A stretch of DNA of 64,000 bases from Glandiceps talaboti (GCF_964340395.1 NC_135555.1:24977725-25041724), one strand, 5' to 3'. Positions 25,601 through 35,789 are shown, counted from the first letter of the stretch. Numbers and translations are program-made. The notes: generated by a model from the sequence alone, not told the origin.

Positions 25601-25679
25601 CCTACAAGACCGCCATCCTCCGGGTAAAGCCCCAGATAACTATCATATTGAGGATGGTGTTGGAGAAACCTGGTTGTAG
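10483..25679 (+). CDS. Gene C: TNF-receptor-superfamily-like type I membrane protein, four exons
   Basis: Exons 10483-10678, 13381-13518, 13840-13989 and 25444-25679 join in phase 1 to 720 nt (239 aa plus stop). Residues 1-23 form a signal peptide (MFNIPKTLILVLTIFCDTAM). CRD1 has Cys32, 44, 47, 50, 62 and 65. CRD2 has Cys73, 86, 89, 92, 106 and 109. The stalk is about 112-161 and the membrane helix about 170-193, followed by KKCRR. The tail has IPLQDRHPPGKAPDNYHIED. Unlike gene B, helix and tail share one exon. Intron 3 is 11.45 kb and mostly repeats. No death domain; the PxQD core resembles TRAF-binding PxQ motifs (weak). Expected at the cell surface; ligand unknown. Confidence 0.72.
10679..13380 (+). 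other. Gene C intron 1 (2.7 kb)
   Basis: Contains an 18-bp-type repeat at 12172-12416. A G/T-rich repetitive stretch at 12440-13000 repeats the phrase ggtctaaaat and holds poly-G runs; it looks like an old interspersed repeat. A 126-residue open frame at 11159-11539 has no recognisable domain. Confidence 0.5.
12172..12416. repeat. Degenerate 17-18-bp minisatellite
   Basis: About 13 imperfect copies of actaactagcaaatcat, with indels. Confidence 0.85.
13381..13518 (+). CDS. Gene C exon 2: second cysteine module
   Basis: Acceptor actcctccag ends at 13380, donor GTGCGT at 13519. It encodes YECEKGYFFEPRLKECHSC and the rest of a six-Cys module, closely matching gene B exon 2. The acceptor has a weak pyrimidine tract, but phase and homology fit. 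Confidence 0.75.
13840..13989 (+). CDS. Gene C exon 3: stalk
   Basis: Acceptor ggttgtctag ends at 13839. It encodes DKAQTRTTLEPTERDYQPTT and a second half ending VNFEASHS. Thr-rich, no cysteine. Its donor, CAG|GTAAAT, is the first copy of the 52-bp array motif. Confidence 0.74.
13981..21408 (+). repeat. 52-bp minisatellite (about 142 copies), each unit with a 5' splice-site consensus
   Basis: The period is 52 bp (for example cacgtttagg at 14291 and 14343). The unit reads ..cacgtttag|gtaagtcactgg.. then tagtcacacgatggggtcgg and ..ttgggtta. TAG|GTAAGT (or GTAAAT) recurs in nearly all units, in gene orientation. A recurrent variant (near 15093, 15979, 17939, 19081, 20021, 20790 and 21161) reads cacattcaaataaatcactg. 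That is almost the exon 3 end plus donor, cacattcag|gtaaatcact, with GG changed to AA. A 1142-bp higher-order repeat is visible from the cacgatggtg marker (17591, 18733). The whole array lies in gene C intron 3. Confidence 0.95.
21409..22025. other. Unique AT-rich intron sequence
   Basis: Separates the 52-bp and 68-bp arrays in gene C intron 3. Nothing recognised. Confidence 0.5.
22026..22873. repeat. 68-bp minisatellite, about 12 copies
   Basis: The unit contains aacaatgtcagaaaacaatc, catgcacggacattaacata and ctggaatgttct. Some units carry a 6-bp insertion (ctggaaatggatgttct). Located in gene C intron 3. Confidence 0.93.
23085..25160. mobile_element. Candidate non-autonomous element bounded by G-rich inverted repeats
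   Basis: At 23128-23170 the order is gaccattcgatatcctgg, an 11-G run, then cttggaagat. Near 25095-25135 the reverse complement appears: atcttccaag, a C run, then aggatatcaaatggtc. Each arm continues inward with T-rich stretches and an ATCCGGAT word. About 2 kb lies between, with no coding capacity and an internal approximately 210-bp triplication. Target-site duplications were not established, so the element type is uncertain. Confidence 0.45.
23612..24330. repeat. Approx. 210-bp tandem triplication
   Basis: Copies begin with aataaagtttcatagcatct at 23612, 23820 and 24035. They share gctctggaggattttt-like and ctattcacagacactttcag-like blocks. The third copy is the most diverged and includes poly-G runs. 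Confidence 0.8.
24331..25443. other. Rest of gene C intron 3
   Basis: Includes the right arm of the candidate element (to about 25160) and unique AT-rich sequence up to the exon 4 acceptor. No gene. Confidence 0.5.
25444..25679 (+). CDS. Gene C exon 4: membrane helix and cytoplasmic tail
   Basis: Acceptor ctttgttacag ends at 25443. Phase 1 gives Asp then ENNRKMTVWLFAVISFEGLA, a long hydrophobic segment, KKCRR, and the tail to GVGETWL and TAG. It combines what are exons 4 and 5 in gene B. Confidence 0.76.
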
Positions 25680-25990
25680 CTATCGTGGTGTCTGAGTCGT
25701 ATGGTAAACAAGAACATTGCCAGCATTGACAGAACATTACTAGCAGAAAATGCCGTTGTTTTACTCGGACAACTGTAACAACGTTTACTTTTGTCAGTCT
25801 AAAGACTATACGGGTTAGATATTTTGCGACTTTCAATCACTCAGTGGTTTATGAAGAAGAGCAACCGATAATAACATTACAATATGCTGATTTATTAAAA
25901 ACTTTTTTTAAAAGATCGCTTGAACCCAAATATTATTAGCGTTACGCCGTTAACGTTGTAGCTGATCTGACGAGTAGTGCTTGGAAGCGT
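25680..25990. other. 3' flank of gene C
   Basis: Presumed 3' UTR and flank. No clear AATAAA in the first 200 bases; tttattaaaa occurs near 25890. Nothing else seen. Confidence 0.4.
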
Positions 25991-25992
25991 GT

Positions 25993-28900
25993 ACCCCTCT
26001 AACCCTTTGACTGTATCCCTGTAACCCTTTGACTATATCCCTGCAATCCTTTGACTGTATCCCTCTAACCCTTTGACTATATCCCTGCAATCCTTTGACT
26101 GTATCCCTGTAACCCTTTGACTGTCCCTGTAACCCTTTGACTGTATCCCTGTAACCCTTTGACTGTATCCCTGTAACCCTTTGACTGTATCCCTATAACC
26201 CTTTGACTGTATCCCTATAACCCTTTGACTGTATCCCTGTAACCCTTTGACTATATCCCTGTAACCCTTTGACTATATCCCTGTAACCCTTTGACTGTAT
26301 CCCTCTAACCCTTTGACTATATCCCTGCAATCCTTTGACTGTATCCCTGTAACCCTTTGACTGTCCCTGTAACCCTTTGACTGTATCCCTGTAACCCTTT
26401 GACTGTATCCCTGTAACCCTTTGACTGTATCCCTATAACCCTTTGACTGTATCCCTATAACCCTTTGACTGTATCCCTGTAACCCTTTGACTATATCCCT
26501 GTAACCCTTTGACTATATCCCTGTAACCCTTTGACTGTATCCCTCTAACCCTTTGACTATATCCCTGCAATCCTTTGACTGTATCCCTGTAACCCTTTGA
26601 CTGTATCCCAGTAATCCTTTGACTGTATCCCTCTAACCCTTTGACTATATCCCTGCAATCCTTTGACTGTATCCCTGTAACCCTTTGACTATATCCCTGC
26701 AATCCTTTGACTGTATCCCTGTAACCCTTTGACTGTATCCCTGTAATCCTTTGACTGTATCCCTCTAACCCTTTGACTATATCCCTGCAATCCTTTGACT
26801 GTATCCCTCTAACCCTTTGACTATATCCCTGTAACCCTTTGACTGTATCCCTGTAATCTTTTGACTATATCCCTGCAATCCTTTGACTGTATCCCTGCAA
26901 TCCTTTGACTGTATCCCTGTAACCCTTTGACTATATCCCTCTAACCCTTTGACTATATCCCTGTAACCCTTTGACTGTATCCCTGCAATCCTTTGACTGT
27001 ATCCCTGTAACCCTTTGACTGTATCCCTGTAACCCTTTGACTGTATCCCTGTAATCTTTTGACTATATCCCTGCAATCCTTTGATTGTATCCCTGTAACC
27101 CTTTGACTGTATCCCTGCAATCCTTTGACTGTATCCCTGCAATCCTTTGACTGTATCCCTGCAATCCTTTGACTGTATCCCTGCAATCCTTTGACTGTAT
27201 CCCTGCAATCCTTTGACTGTATCCCTGCAATCCTTTGACTGTCCCTGTAACCCTTTGACTGTCCCTGTACCCCTTTGACTATATCCCTGTAACCCTTTGA
27301 CTATATCCCTGTAACCCTTTGACTGTATCCCTGTAACCCTTTGACTGTCCCTGTAACCCTTTGACTGTATCCCTGTAACCCTTTGACTGTATCCCTGTAA
27401 CCCTTTGACTGTATCCCTGTAATCCTTTGACTATATCCCTGTAACCCTTTGACTATATCCCTGTAACCCTTTGACTGTATCCCTGTAATCCTTTGACTAT
27501 ATCCCTGTAACCCTTTGACTGTATCCCTGTAATCCTTTGACTGTATCCCTGTAACCCTTTGACTATATCCCTGTAACCCTTTGACTATATCCCTGTAACC
27601 CTTTGACTGTATCCCTATAACCCTTTGACTGTATCCCTGTAACCCTTTGACTGTATCCCTGTAACCCTTTGACTGTATCCCTGTAACCCTTTGACTGTAT
27701 CCCTGTAACCCTTTGACTGTATCCCTGTAATCCTTTGACTGTATCCCTGTAACCCTTTGACTATATCCCTGTAACCCTTTGACTGTATCCCTGTAACCCT
27801 TTGACTGTATCCCTGTAACCCTTTGACTGTATCCCTGTAATCCTTTGACTGTATCCCTGTAACCCTTTGACTGTAACCCTTTGACTATATCCCTGTAACC
27901 CTTTGACTATATCCCTGTAACCCTTTGACTGTATCCCTATAACCCTTTGACTGTATCCCTGCAATCCTTTGACTGTATCCCTGTAACCCTTTGACTGTAT
28001 CCCTGTAATCCTTTGACTATATCCCTGTAACCCTTTGACTATATCCCTGTAATCCTTTGACTGTATCCCTGTAACCCTTTGACTGTATCCTTGTAACCCT
28101 TTGACTATATCCCTGTAACCCTTTGACTGTATCCTTGTAATCCTTTGACTGTATCCCTGTAACCCTTTGACTATATCCCTGCAATCCTTTGACTGTATCC
28201 CTGTAACCCTTTGACTGTATCCTTGTAACCCTTTAACTGTATCCCTGCAATCCTTTGACTGTATCCCTGTAACCCTTTGACTATATCCTTGTAACCCTTT
28301 GACTGTATCCCTGTAACCCTTTGACTGTATCCCTGCAATCCTTTGACTGTATCCCTGTAACCCTTTGACTGTATCCTTGTAACCCTTTGACTGTATCCCT
28401 GTAATCCTTTGACTGTATCCCTGTAACCCTTTGACTGTATCCCTGTAATCCTTTGACTGTATCCCTGTAACCCTTTGACTGTATCCCTGTAACCCTTTGA
28501 CTGTATCCCTGCAATCCTTTGACTGTATCCCTGTAACCCTTTGACTATATCCTTGTAACCCTTTGACTGTATCCCTGCAATCCTTTGACTGTATCCCTGT
28601 AACCCTTTGACTGTATCCCTGTAACCCTTTGACTGTATCCTTGTAACCCTTTGACTGTATCCCTGCAATCCTTTGACTGTATCCCTGTAATCCTTTGACT
28701 GTATCCCTGTAACCCTTTGACTATATCCCTGCAATCCTTTGACTGTATCCCTGCAATCCTTTGACTGTATCCTTGTAACCCTTTGACTGTATCCCTCTAA
28801 CCCTTTGACTGTACCTGTAACCCTTTGACTATATCCCTGCAATCCTTTGACTGTATCCCTGTAACCCTTTGACTATATCCCTGTAACCCTTTGACTGTAT

Positions 28901-31057
28901 ACCTATAACCCTTTGACTGTAACCCTTTGACTATATCCCTGCAATCCTTTGACTGTATCCCTGTAACCCTTTGACTGTCCCTGTAATCCTTTGACTGTAT
29001 CCCTGTAACCCTTTGACTGTATCCCTGTAACCCTTTGACTGTATCCCTGTAACCCTTTGACTATATCCCTGTAATCCTTTGACTGTATCCCTGTAACCCT
29101 TTGACTGTATCCCTATAACCCTTTGACTGTATCCCTGTAACCCTTTGACTGTATCCCTGCAATCCTTTGACTGTATCCCTGTAACCCTTTGACTGTCCCT
29201 GTAACCCTTTGACTATATCCCTGCAATCCTTTGACTGTATCCCTGTAACCCTTTGACTGTATCCCTGTAACCCTTTGACTATATCCCTGCAATCCTTTGA
29301 CTGTACCCCTGTAATCCCTTGACTGTATCCCTGTAACCCTTTGACTATATCCCTGCAATCCTTTGACTGTATCCCTGTAACCCTTTGACTGTCCCTGTAA
29401 CCCTTTGACTGTATCCCTGTAACCCTTTGACTGTATCCCTGTAATCCTTTGACTGTATCCCTGTAACCCTTTGACTGTAACCCTTTGACTATATCCCTGT
29501 AACCCTTTGACTATATCCCTGTAACCCTTTGACTGTATCCCTATAACCCTTTGACTGTATCCCTGCAATCCTTTGACTGTATCCCTGTAACCCTTTGACT
29601 GTATCCCTGTAATCCTTTGACTATATCCCTGTAACCCTTTGACTATATCCCTGTAATCCTTTGACTGTATCCCTGTAACCCTTTGACTGTATCCTTGTAA
29701 CCCTTTGACTATATCCCTGTAACCCTTTGACTGTATCCTTGTAATCCTTTGACTGTATCCCTGTAACCCTTTGACTATATCCCTGCAATCCTTTGACTGT
29801 ATCCCTGTAACCCTTTGACTGTATCCTTGTAACCCTTTGACTGTATCCCTGCAATCCTTTGACTGTATCCCTGTAACCCTTTGACTATATCCTTGTAACC
29901 CTTTGACTGTATCCCTGTAACCCTTTGACTGTATCCCTGCAATCCTTTGACTGTATCCCTGTAACCCTTTGACTGTATCCTTGTAACCCTTTGACTGTAT
30001 CCCTGTAATCCTTTGACTGTATCCCTGTAACCCTTTGACTGTATCCCTGTAATCCTTTGACTGTATCCCTGTAACCCTTTGACTGTATCCCTGTAACCCT
30101 TTGACTGTATCCCTGCAATCCTTTGACTGTATCCCTGTAACCCTTTGACTATATCCTTGTAACCCTTTGACTGTATCCCTGCAATCCTTTGACTGTATCC
30201 CTGTAACCCTTTGACTGTATCCCTGTAACCCTTTGACTGTATCCTTGTAACCCTTTGACTGTATCCCTGCAATCCTTTGACTGTATCCCTGTAATCCTTT
30301 GACTGTATCCCTGTAACCCTTTGACTATATCCCTGCAATCCTTTGACTGTATCCCTGCAATCCTTTGACTGTATCCTTGTAACCCTTTGACTGTATCCCT
30401 CTAACCCTTTGACTGTACCTGTAACCCTTTGACTATATCCCTGCAATCCTTTGACTGTATCCCTGTAACCCTTTGACTATATCCCTGTAACCCTTTGACT
30501 GTATACCTATAACCCTTTGACTGTAACCCTTTGACTATATCCCTGCAATCCTTTGACTGTATCCCTGTAACCCTTTGACTGTCCCTGTAATCCTTTGACT
30601 GTATCCCTGTAACCCTTTGACTGTATCCCTGTAACCCTTTGACTGTATCCCTGTAACCCTTTGACTATATCCCTGTAATCCTTTGACTGTATCCCTGTAA
30701 CCCTTTGACTGTATCCCTATAACCCTTTGACTGTATCCCTGTAACCCTTTGACTGTATCCCTGCAATCCTTTGACTGTATCCCTGTAACCCTTTGACTGT
30801 CCCTGTAACCCTTTGACTATATCCCTGCAATCCTTTGACTGTATCCCTGTAACCCTTTGACTGTATCCCTGTAACCCTTTGACTATATCCCTGCAATCCT
30901 TTGACTGTACCCCTGTAATCCCTTGACTGTATCCCTGTAACCCTTTGACTATATCCCTGCAATCCTTTGACTGTATCCCTGTAACCCTTTGACTGTCCCT
31001 GTAACCCTTTGACTGTATCCCTGTAACCCTTTGACTGTATCCCTGTAATCCTTTGAT
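25993..31057. repeat. 22-bp satellite (about 230 copies) with a 1604-bp higher-order repeat
   Basis: The plus-strand unit is taaccctttgactgtatccc plus tg, with variants at fixed positions (g/a in tgactRtatccc; t/c in gYaa; shortened cctttgactgtcc). Long segments repeat at exactly 1604 bp: 27761-27964 matches 29365-29568, 28171-28842 matches 29775-30446, and 29113 onward matches 30717 onward. The minus strand lacks stops in all three frames, so long GYSQRVTGIQSK-type frames appear. These are a by-product, not genes. Confidence 0.95.
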
Positions 31058-31236
31058 TGGCACCATGTACCCAGTTCATTGTGAATTTTTTTAGTCTCAT
31101 AAATCTTCAAATGGTGTACGTTTGTCATTAATTTTTAGTTTAAATGTCCTTCACTGTTTCTATGTATTCCAGTTCTATGTATCCCAGTTACTTGTAGTCC
31201 AGTTTGCGTTCACCACCCGACTGGTTTGTAATCACT

Positions 31237-31308
31237 CACTCACTCACTCACTCACTCACTCACTCACTCACTCACCCACCCACCCACCCACCCACCCACC
31301 CACCCACA
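31237..31308. repeat. (CACT)n(CCAC)n microsatellite
   Basis: A pure tcac run passes into a ccca run. Open frames over it are shadows. Confidence 0.95.
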
Positions 31309-31539
31309 ATAACTACATATTTATCTATACACAAAACCATGAAACGAAATCACACTTTGAATAATAACTTTCACTCTTCAATTCGTAATTTGAACCCATT
31401 CATTGCAGCTGTCGGTTACAGTTTCATAGTTAAAAGTTGAACTTGAACACTGAAAACAGTACACTCATAGTGTTGGGAGGTTCAGATTGTAAGTGAATCT
31501 ATGTTTCCGATGTTGTACTAAAATATGTGAGAAACCTGT

Positions 31540-32284
31540 GATTAAACAATTAAACAATAGAAAAGAAAAGATGACTGAGGGTTATACAAAGCACTGTGTT
31601 GAGGTAGCAAACTATGGCTTAAAATGGGCACATAATTTGTCTGGACTCCCATCGCCAACAGACAATGTATTTATTAAGAGTTTAGTAGAATCTGCAAAGC
31701 GGTCTTTAGGCAAACCAGTGCAGAAAAAAAGAAGGCATCACATTGCAACTGATTAAGGACATTGTCTCGCATTATAAAGACTTGAACTCTCTGAAAGATG
31801 TCAGGGACATCTGTTTAATTTTATTAGCCTTTGCAGGCTTCTTCGGGTATAGCGATGTAGTTTCTATTAGATGACATTTTTTTCAAAGTTCTTATGTTTC
31901 CATTGTCATTAGGGAAAGCAAAGCAGACCCGTGTAGGTCAGGGAGCACGGTTCACATTTCCAGATCTCATTGATACCAAGGGAAAACCAGACATGCATGT
32001 TTATATTTAAACCTCTGTTCGTTTCAAAAGGTGCATGTAGTCTCATCCATGCAAACAAAAAGTTAAGTTACACACGTGTAAGAGAAATCGTAAGGGAGAA
32101 AGTCGGGCTATAGCTATAGTCCCAATTCCGTCTAAATTCGTTCACATTCCTTCAGAATAGGAGGTACTTCTACAGCAGCAAACGATGGTATTGGTGATCG
32201 CCACCTTAGCCGCCGGAAAACATGCATGGTAGGTGGAAATCAGACATCGCCAATGGCCGTTATATTAACGAAGACATAGATAGT
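31540..32284 (+). pseudogene. Degenerate eukaryotic tyrosine recombinase (DIRS/Ngaro/Crypton-type)
   Basis: The N-terminal core-binding part reads YGLKWAHNLSGLPSPTDNVF, then KSLVESAKRSLGKPVQKKR, up to a stop at 31754. Beyond it, in shifted frames: LAFAGFFGYSDVVSIR, YVSIVIRESK, LSYTRVREIVREKVGL, HSFRIGGTSTAANDGIGDRH and GRWKSDIANGRYINEDI. HSFR fits the catalytic HxxR box and the Tyr of RYIN the nucleophile position. Spacing and order match the recombinases of DIRS-like elements and Cryptons. At least three frame changes or stops make it dead. Which superfamily cannot be decided without its partners. It ends exactly where the minus-strand LINE begins. Confidence 0.72.
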
Positions 32285-32481
32285 AGTAAGTAGTAAAGGT
32301 TGTTTATTATAGTGACATGTGATATACATTTTACAAATTGGCAATAACAATATCAGAAAGCAAACACATCACCCAGCCCACCGGGCTTATTAGTCACTAC
32401 AAAACTGAATTGCTCGTATAAAGCACTTAAAAATAAGGGGTGCAAAGAGGACAGTCATAACAAGTAAAGAAAAGTAACATA

Positions 32482-34113
32482 CTACATTGTTATATAAAGA
32501 TGATTACACCTTCTGGTGTAAGCTTTGTGAATAAATTTACAAGTTGCTCTAGGCATATTGATCATTATAAAGTTCCATTTCTCAGTCTCATTAAAGTTTA
32601 CAAAATTTGGATTAGACTCAAGTATAATATTGTAAAAATGTGTTCTTAAATCCTGATAGAATGAACAGTGAAATAAAAAGTGAGATTCATCCTCAATTGA
32701 ATCTGCATTACATAACACACAGAGGCGAGCATGTAACACCTCGCCCCTAAAACGACCTGTTTCAATCCTGAGTGGAAGTATTCCTATTCGTAACTGAACA
32801 AAAAGAGAACGTTCAGCTCTCGACAAATCTAAATCTAAATAATTTTCACGGCGATATGTTCTTTTAAAGATACTGTACGTGCGTAATTTCGGTTTGTTAC
32901 GAACATGCATATACCAGTTTTCAGTACAATTCGACTGTTTACGTAACCTGACAATCCCAGTATCACATGGAATCAACTCATCAATATCTAGACTTTCAAA
33001 GATGTCATACATTTCAGAAGACCAATTGCCGACACACAGCGCATGGTCCCAAAAGAAAATCTTACTAGTTAACCTATCACTGTCAAGGTTACAAAGTCTG
33101 TTCCAATACCGGACCATATTACCCCACCTACTCGCAATACAAGAATCCCAACCAGTGTCTCCATTAATAGCGAGAGTAGGTGCGAATTTGTGAACACCTA
33201 AATAAAACCTTATTGCCCGATTCTGAATTAAATCACACGACGAGAAGTTTTGAAACCCCCAGATACCCGAGCAATATTCAAGAATTGGTACCACAGATGC
33301 ATTGAACAATTTAGTGAATGTATTAAAACCCATATTATTCAGTGACCTGAATTTGGAACAGACTGCACCTAAAGCTCTACCAGCCGACTCAACAAGCGCA
33401 TTAGCAGTAATAGAAAAGTCAAGAAATTCATGCAAAACAATACCCAAATATTTGTACTTAGTAACAATCTCTATTGTTTCAGTACCGATCATAAAGTTAA
33501 AACCAGTACAAACAGTGCCTTTCTTTCTAAAATGAATTACTTTTGACTTCACTATATTTGCTTTTAATCGCCATTTTTTACACCAAGCAAAGAAAATATT
33601 TAACATTTCCTGAAGACCATCCTCGTTATCGGACAGAAGTACAATATCATCTGCATATAATAATATATTCAACTTTATATCTCCAATTCTAATATCTGGA
33701 GGCGATTCCTTAATAATAACAGCTAAATCATTTATAAACAGTGAAAATAGAGTAGGTGAAAGATTGTCTCCTTGTCTGACGCCACTATTCGTAGGGAAAC
33801 TACTAGACAGGTGCCCATTCAGATTGACGGCAGCACTAGTATCAGTGTACATGGCCTTTATAGCGTTATAAAATTTACCGTTAACTCCACTAATTAATAA
33901 CCTATATAACAACGCCTCACGATTCACACAATCAAACGCTTTCCGCAAATCTAAGAAGGCTGCAAAAGTGGGCAAGTTATTTACAAGTCTATTACGAATA
34001 ACAGAAGTTAGAACAAAAATATGGTCTTCACATGAGCGACCTTTCCTGAAACCATTTTGCTCATCAACCAGGAGGTCATTATTTTCTAGATGAGTAATTA
34101 AATAAACGAGCAT
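32482..34113 (-). pseudogene. LINE ORF2, reverse-transcriptase core and C-terminal region
   Basis: A 543-residue frame. It shows DEQNGFRKGRSCEDHI (about 17-32), the catalytic-Asp block FLDLRKAFD (53-61), GVRQGDNLSPTLFSLFINDL (111-130) and the active-site YADD (153-156). The thumb region and a long C-terminal domain follow, with C-x2-C-x9-H-x4-C (CVLCNADSIEDESHFLFHC). RNA-templated DNA synthesis is the family role, but the N-terminal RT blocks are in another frame. The Met at the start is an internal codon exposed by the frameshift. Confidence 0.88.
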
Positions 34114-35407
34114 TCAAAATTGAACAATAAAGCTTGCATATGACACTTTGTAAACTAATACCGCGATAGTTTAACGGAATACGTGGATCAGCTGAACGAT
34201 CCTTAGGAATCGGTACGATTGTAGCAAAACGCCAAACATCTGGTATCAAACCACTGTCAAAGCACAATTGAAACAGATTATGCAACACTGAAATAGATAC
34301 ATCGTTTTTTAGGACTTCACCTGGAATGCGATCAATACCGACAGATTTTCCTCGCTTGACCTTGTTAACAACCTTTTCAACCTCTTCCAAGGAAATATTT
34401 TGATTTATTGCGACATTGCTCTCATGCAATGGGTCGATCATGTTGTTTTCTAAAACACCCTTATGATGTATAATCTGATTTAAGAAATCTTCATCATAAT
34501 CCCCATCCGGATTATTGTATAAAGATGAGAAGTCCCTTTTCCAGGCATCAAGAACTATATCTTTATCTGTTAATAACTGACCATGATCATCGTAAACCTC
34601 CATTGGGATACAACTATTACGTTTTGGACCGAGCTTTTGAATATGATTCCAGAATCTACGTGGATCATCGGTGCAGACTGACTCAATCTTGTCAACAAGC
34701 CCTTTTCTATGCCTCCTTTCATGAAACCTTAACCTCCTATCAAAACTTCTCTGCGCCGTCTTAAAATCACTAAGAAGCCTTCGTTTTTCAGCAACTCTGA
34801 CAGACCTACATCTAAGATAAAGCCTCTGCCTAATATGCATTACGTTCCACAATTCCTGTAGCTCATTATTCCAATACGGTTTTTGATGACGTAATTTACT
34901 ACACCTCCGACTTGCTTGACGATGGATGGGGACATGCATATTCATTTCATCTATAATACATTTACACAGCTGTTGATATACATTATTTACATTTAGTTGC
35001 GTCTCATTACAGGTTTGAATGACATCAATGATATTACGAATTGCCCCACGTGCGATAGGCGAATTCAAAAATGACCCAGGAATGTTATCAAGCTTATATT
35101 TTCTTGACCGTTCATGTGAAACCGAAGGACTACCATTGCAATTGATATTCATATTCATACTATGAAAAGACCGAGCGTTGAAAACTATTTCAAGTAAGGA
35201 ATAGTCAGGAATTTTACAACGCTCAGATAGCAGGTGCATTAAATTATAATCATTCAGAAAATCCGACATAGTGGTAACTCTAAAAGAATCACATTGCATA
35301 AAATATTCATGAGGCACAATCATATAGTCGACTACTGCTCTACCCCTTGGAGAAACAGACGTAAAATTATCATCGTGTGCATCGAACCTACCATTAAGCA
35401 CGACCAT
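34079..35407 (-). pseudogene. LINE ORF2, end of endonuclease, linker and first RT blocks
   Basis: A 442-residue frame. It opens in the endonuclease C-terminus (LNGRFDAHDDNFTSVSPRGR and VVDYMIVPHEYF, the S-x-ID/VDY region). A basic linker of about 300 residues follows, then FATIVPIPK and LNYRGISLQSVICKLYCSIL of the RT N-terminus. It ends in an aberrant tail (FNYSSRK) because of a frameshift, overlapping the next frame by 35 bp. Confidence 0.85.
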
Positions 35408-35409
35408 GT

Positions 35410-35645
35410 TGATTTATGTTTGTATCTAACACTTGCCTCTGAGGAATTGAATCAACACCATCAATTACATCATTCAAATTTCCAATTCTTGCGTTGAAAT
35501 CACCGCAAATGAACACAGCATCTACATCACTAGCCATATATAAAGTGCTCATGATATGACTATAAAAATCTGGTGCATTTCTTCCCCAAGATAATAGGTT
35601 TCTAAAAGTATAGGTATTTAACCCATTCCCTTTCTTTTTGCATGT
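35410..35645 (-). pseudogene. LINE endonuclease fragment in a third frame
   Basis: The translation contains NTYTFRNLLSWGRNAPDFYS, ADMASDV-like residues, and VFICGDFNARIGN, the GDFN motif of APE-type endonucleases. It ends DTNINQHGRA and then a stop, one frame away from the adjoining 34079-35407 frame. The upstream limit is a stop at about 35655. Confidence 0.75.
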
Positions 35646-35789
35646 CTATATGCATTGTCGTAAATCACAGTCTCTTTTACGGCACCTTCCAAGACACGCG
35701 CTATTTCGCAGTGTCGTGGAAGAAATAACGGTGGAAGGTCTCTCAATTTTATCTATGTTCCTGGAACATTCGACTTAATTAAATTAATA

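Larger units (their letters stand above)
32285..35645 (-). mobile_element. 5'-truncated, frameshifted non-LTR retrotransposon (APE-type LINE)
   Basis: Read on the minus strand: the end of an apurinic-type endonuclease (35645-35280), a reverse transcriptase, a C-terminal CCHC-like finger, a 3' UTR with AATAAA (complement of 32303-32308), and a short TACTACTTACTACTA tail at 32281-32297. Homology stops upstream of about 35645, so about half the endonuclease and any ORF1 are missing. At least two frame breaks (near 35408 and within 34079-34113) make this copy non-functional. The insertion joins the end of the recombinase relic. Confidence 0.88.

Noticed and set aside
26433-31100. Long minus-strand open frames (up to 223 residues, GYSQRVTGIQSK repeats)
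   Set aside because: They come from a stop-free 22-bp satellite. All three minus frames are open, there is no start or splice context, and block copies are shared at 1604 bp. Not a repetitive protein gene.
32879-33193. Plus-strand frames opposite the LINE (also 33302-33535, 34525-34764)
   Set aside because: Shadows of the minus-strand reverse-transcriptase frames.
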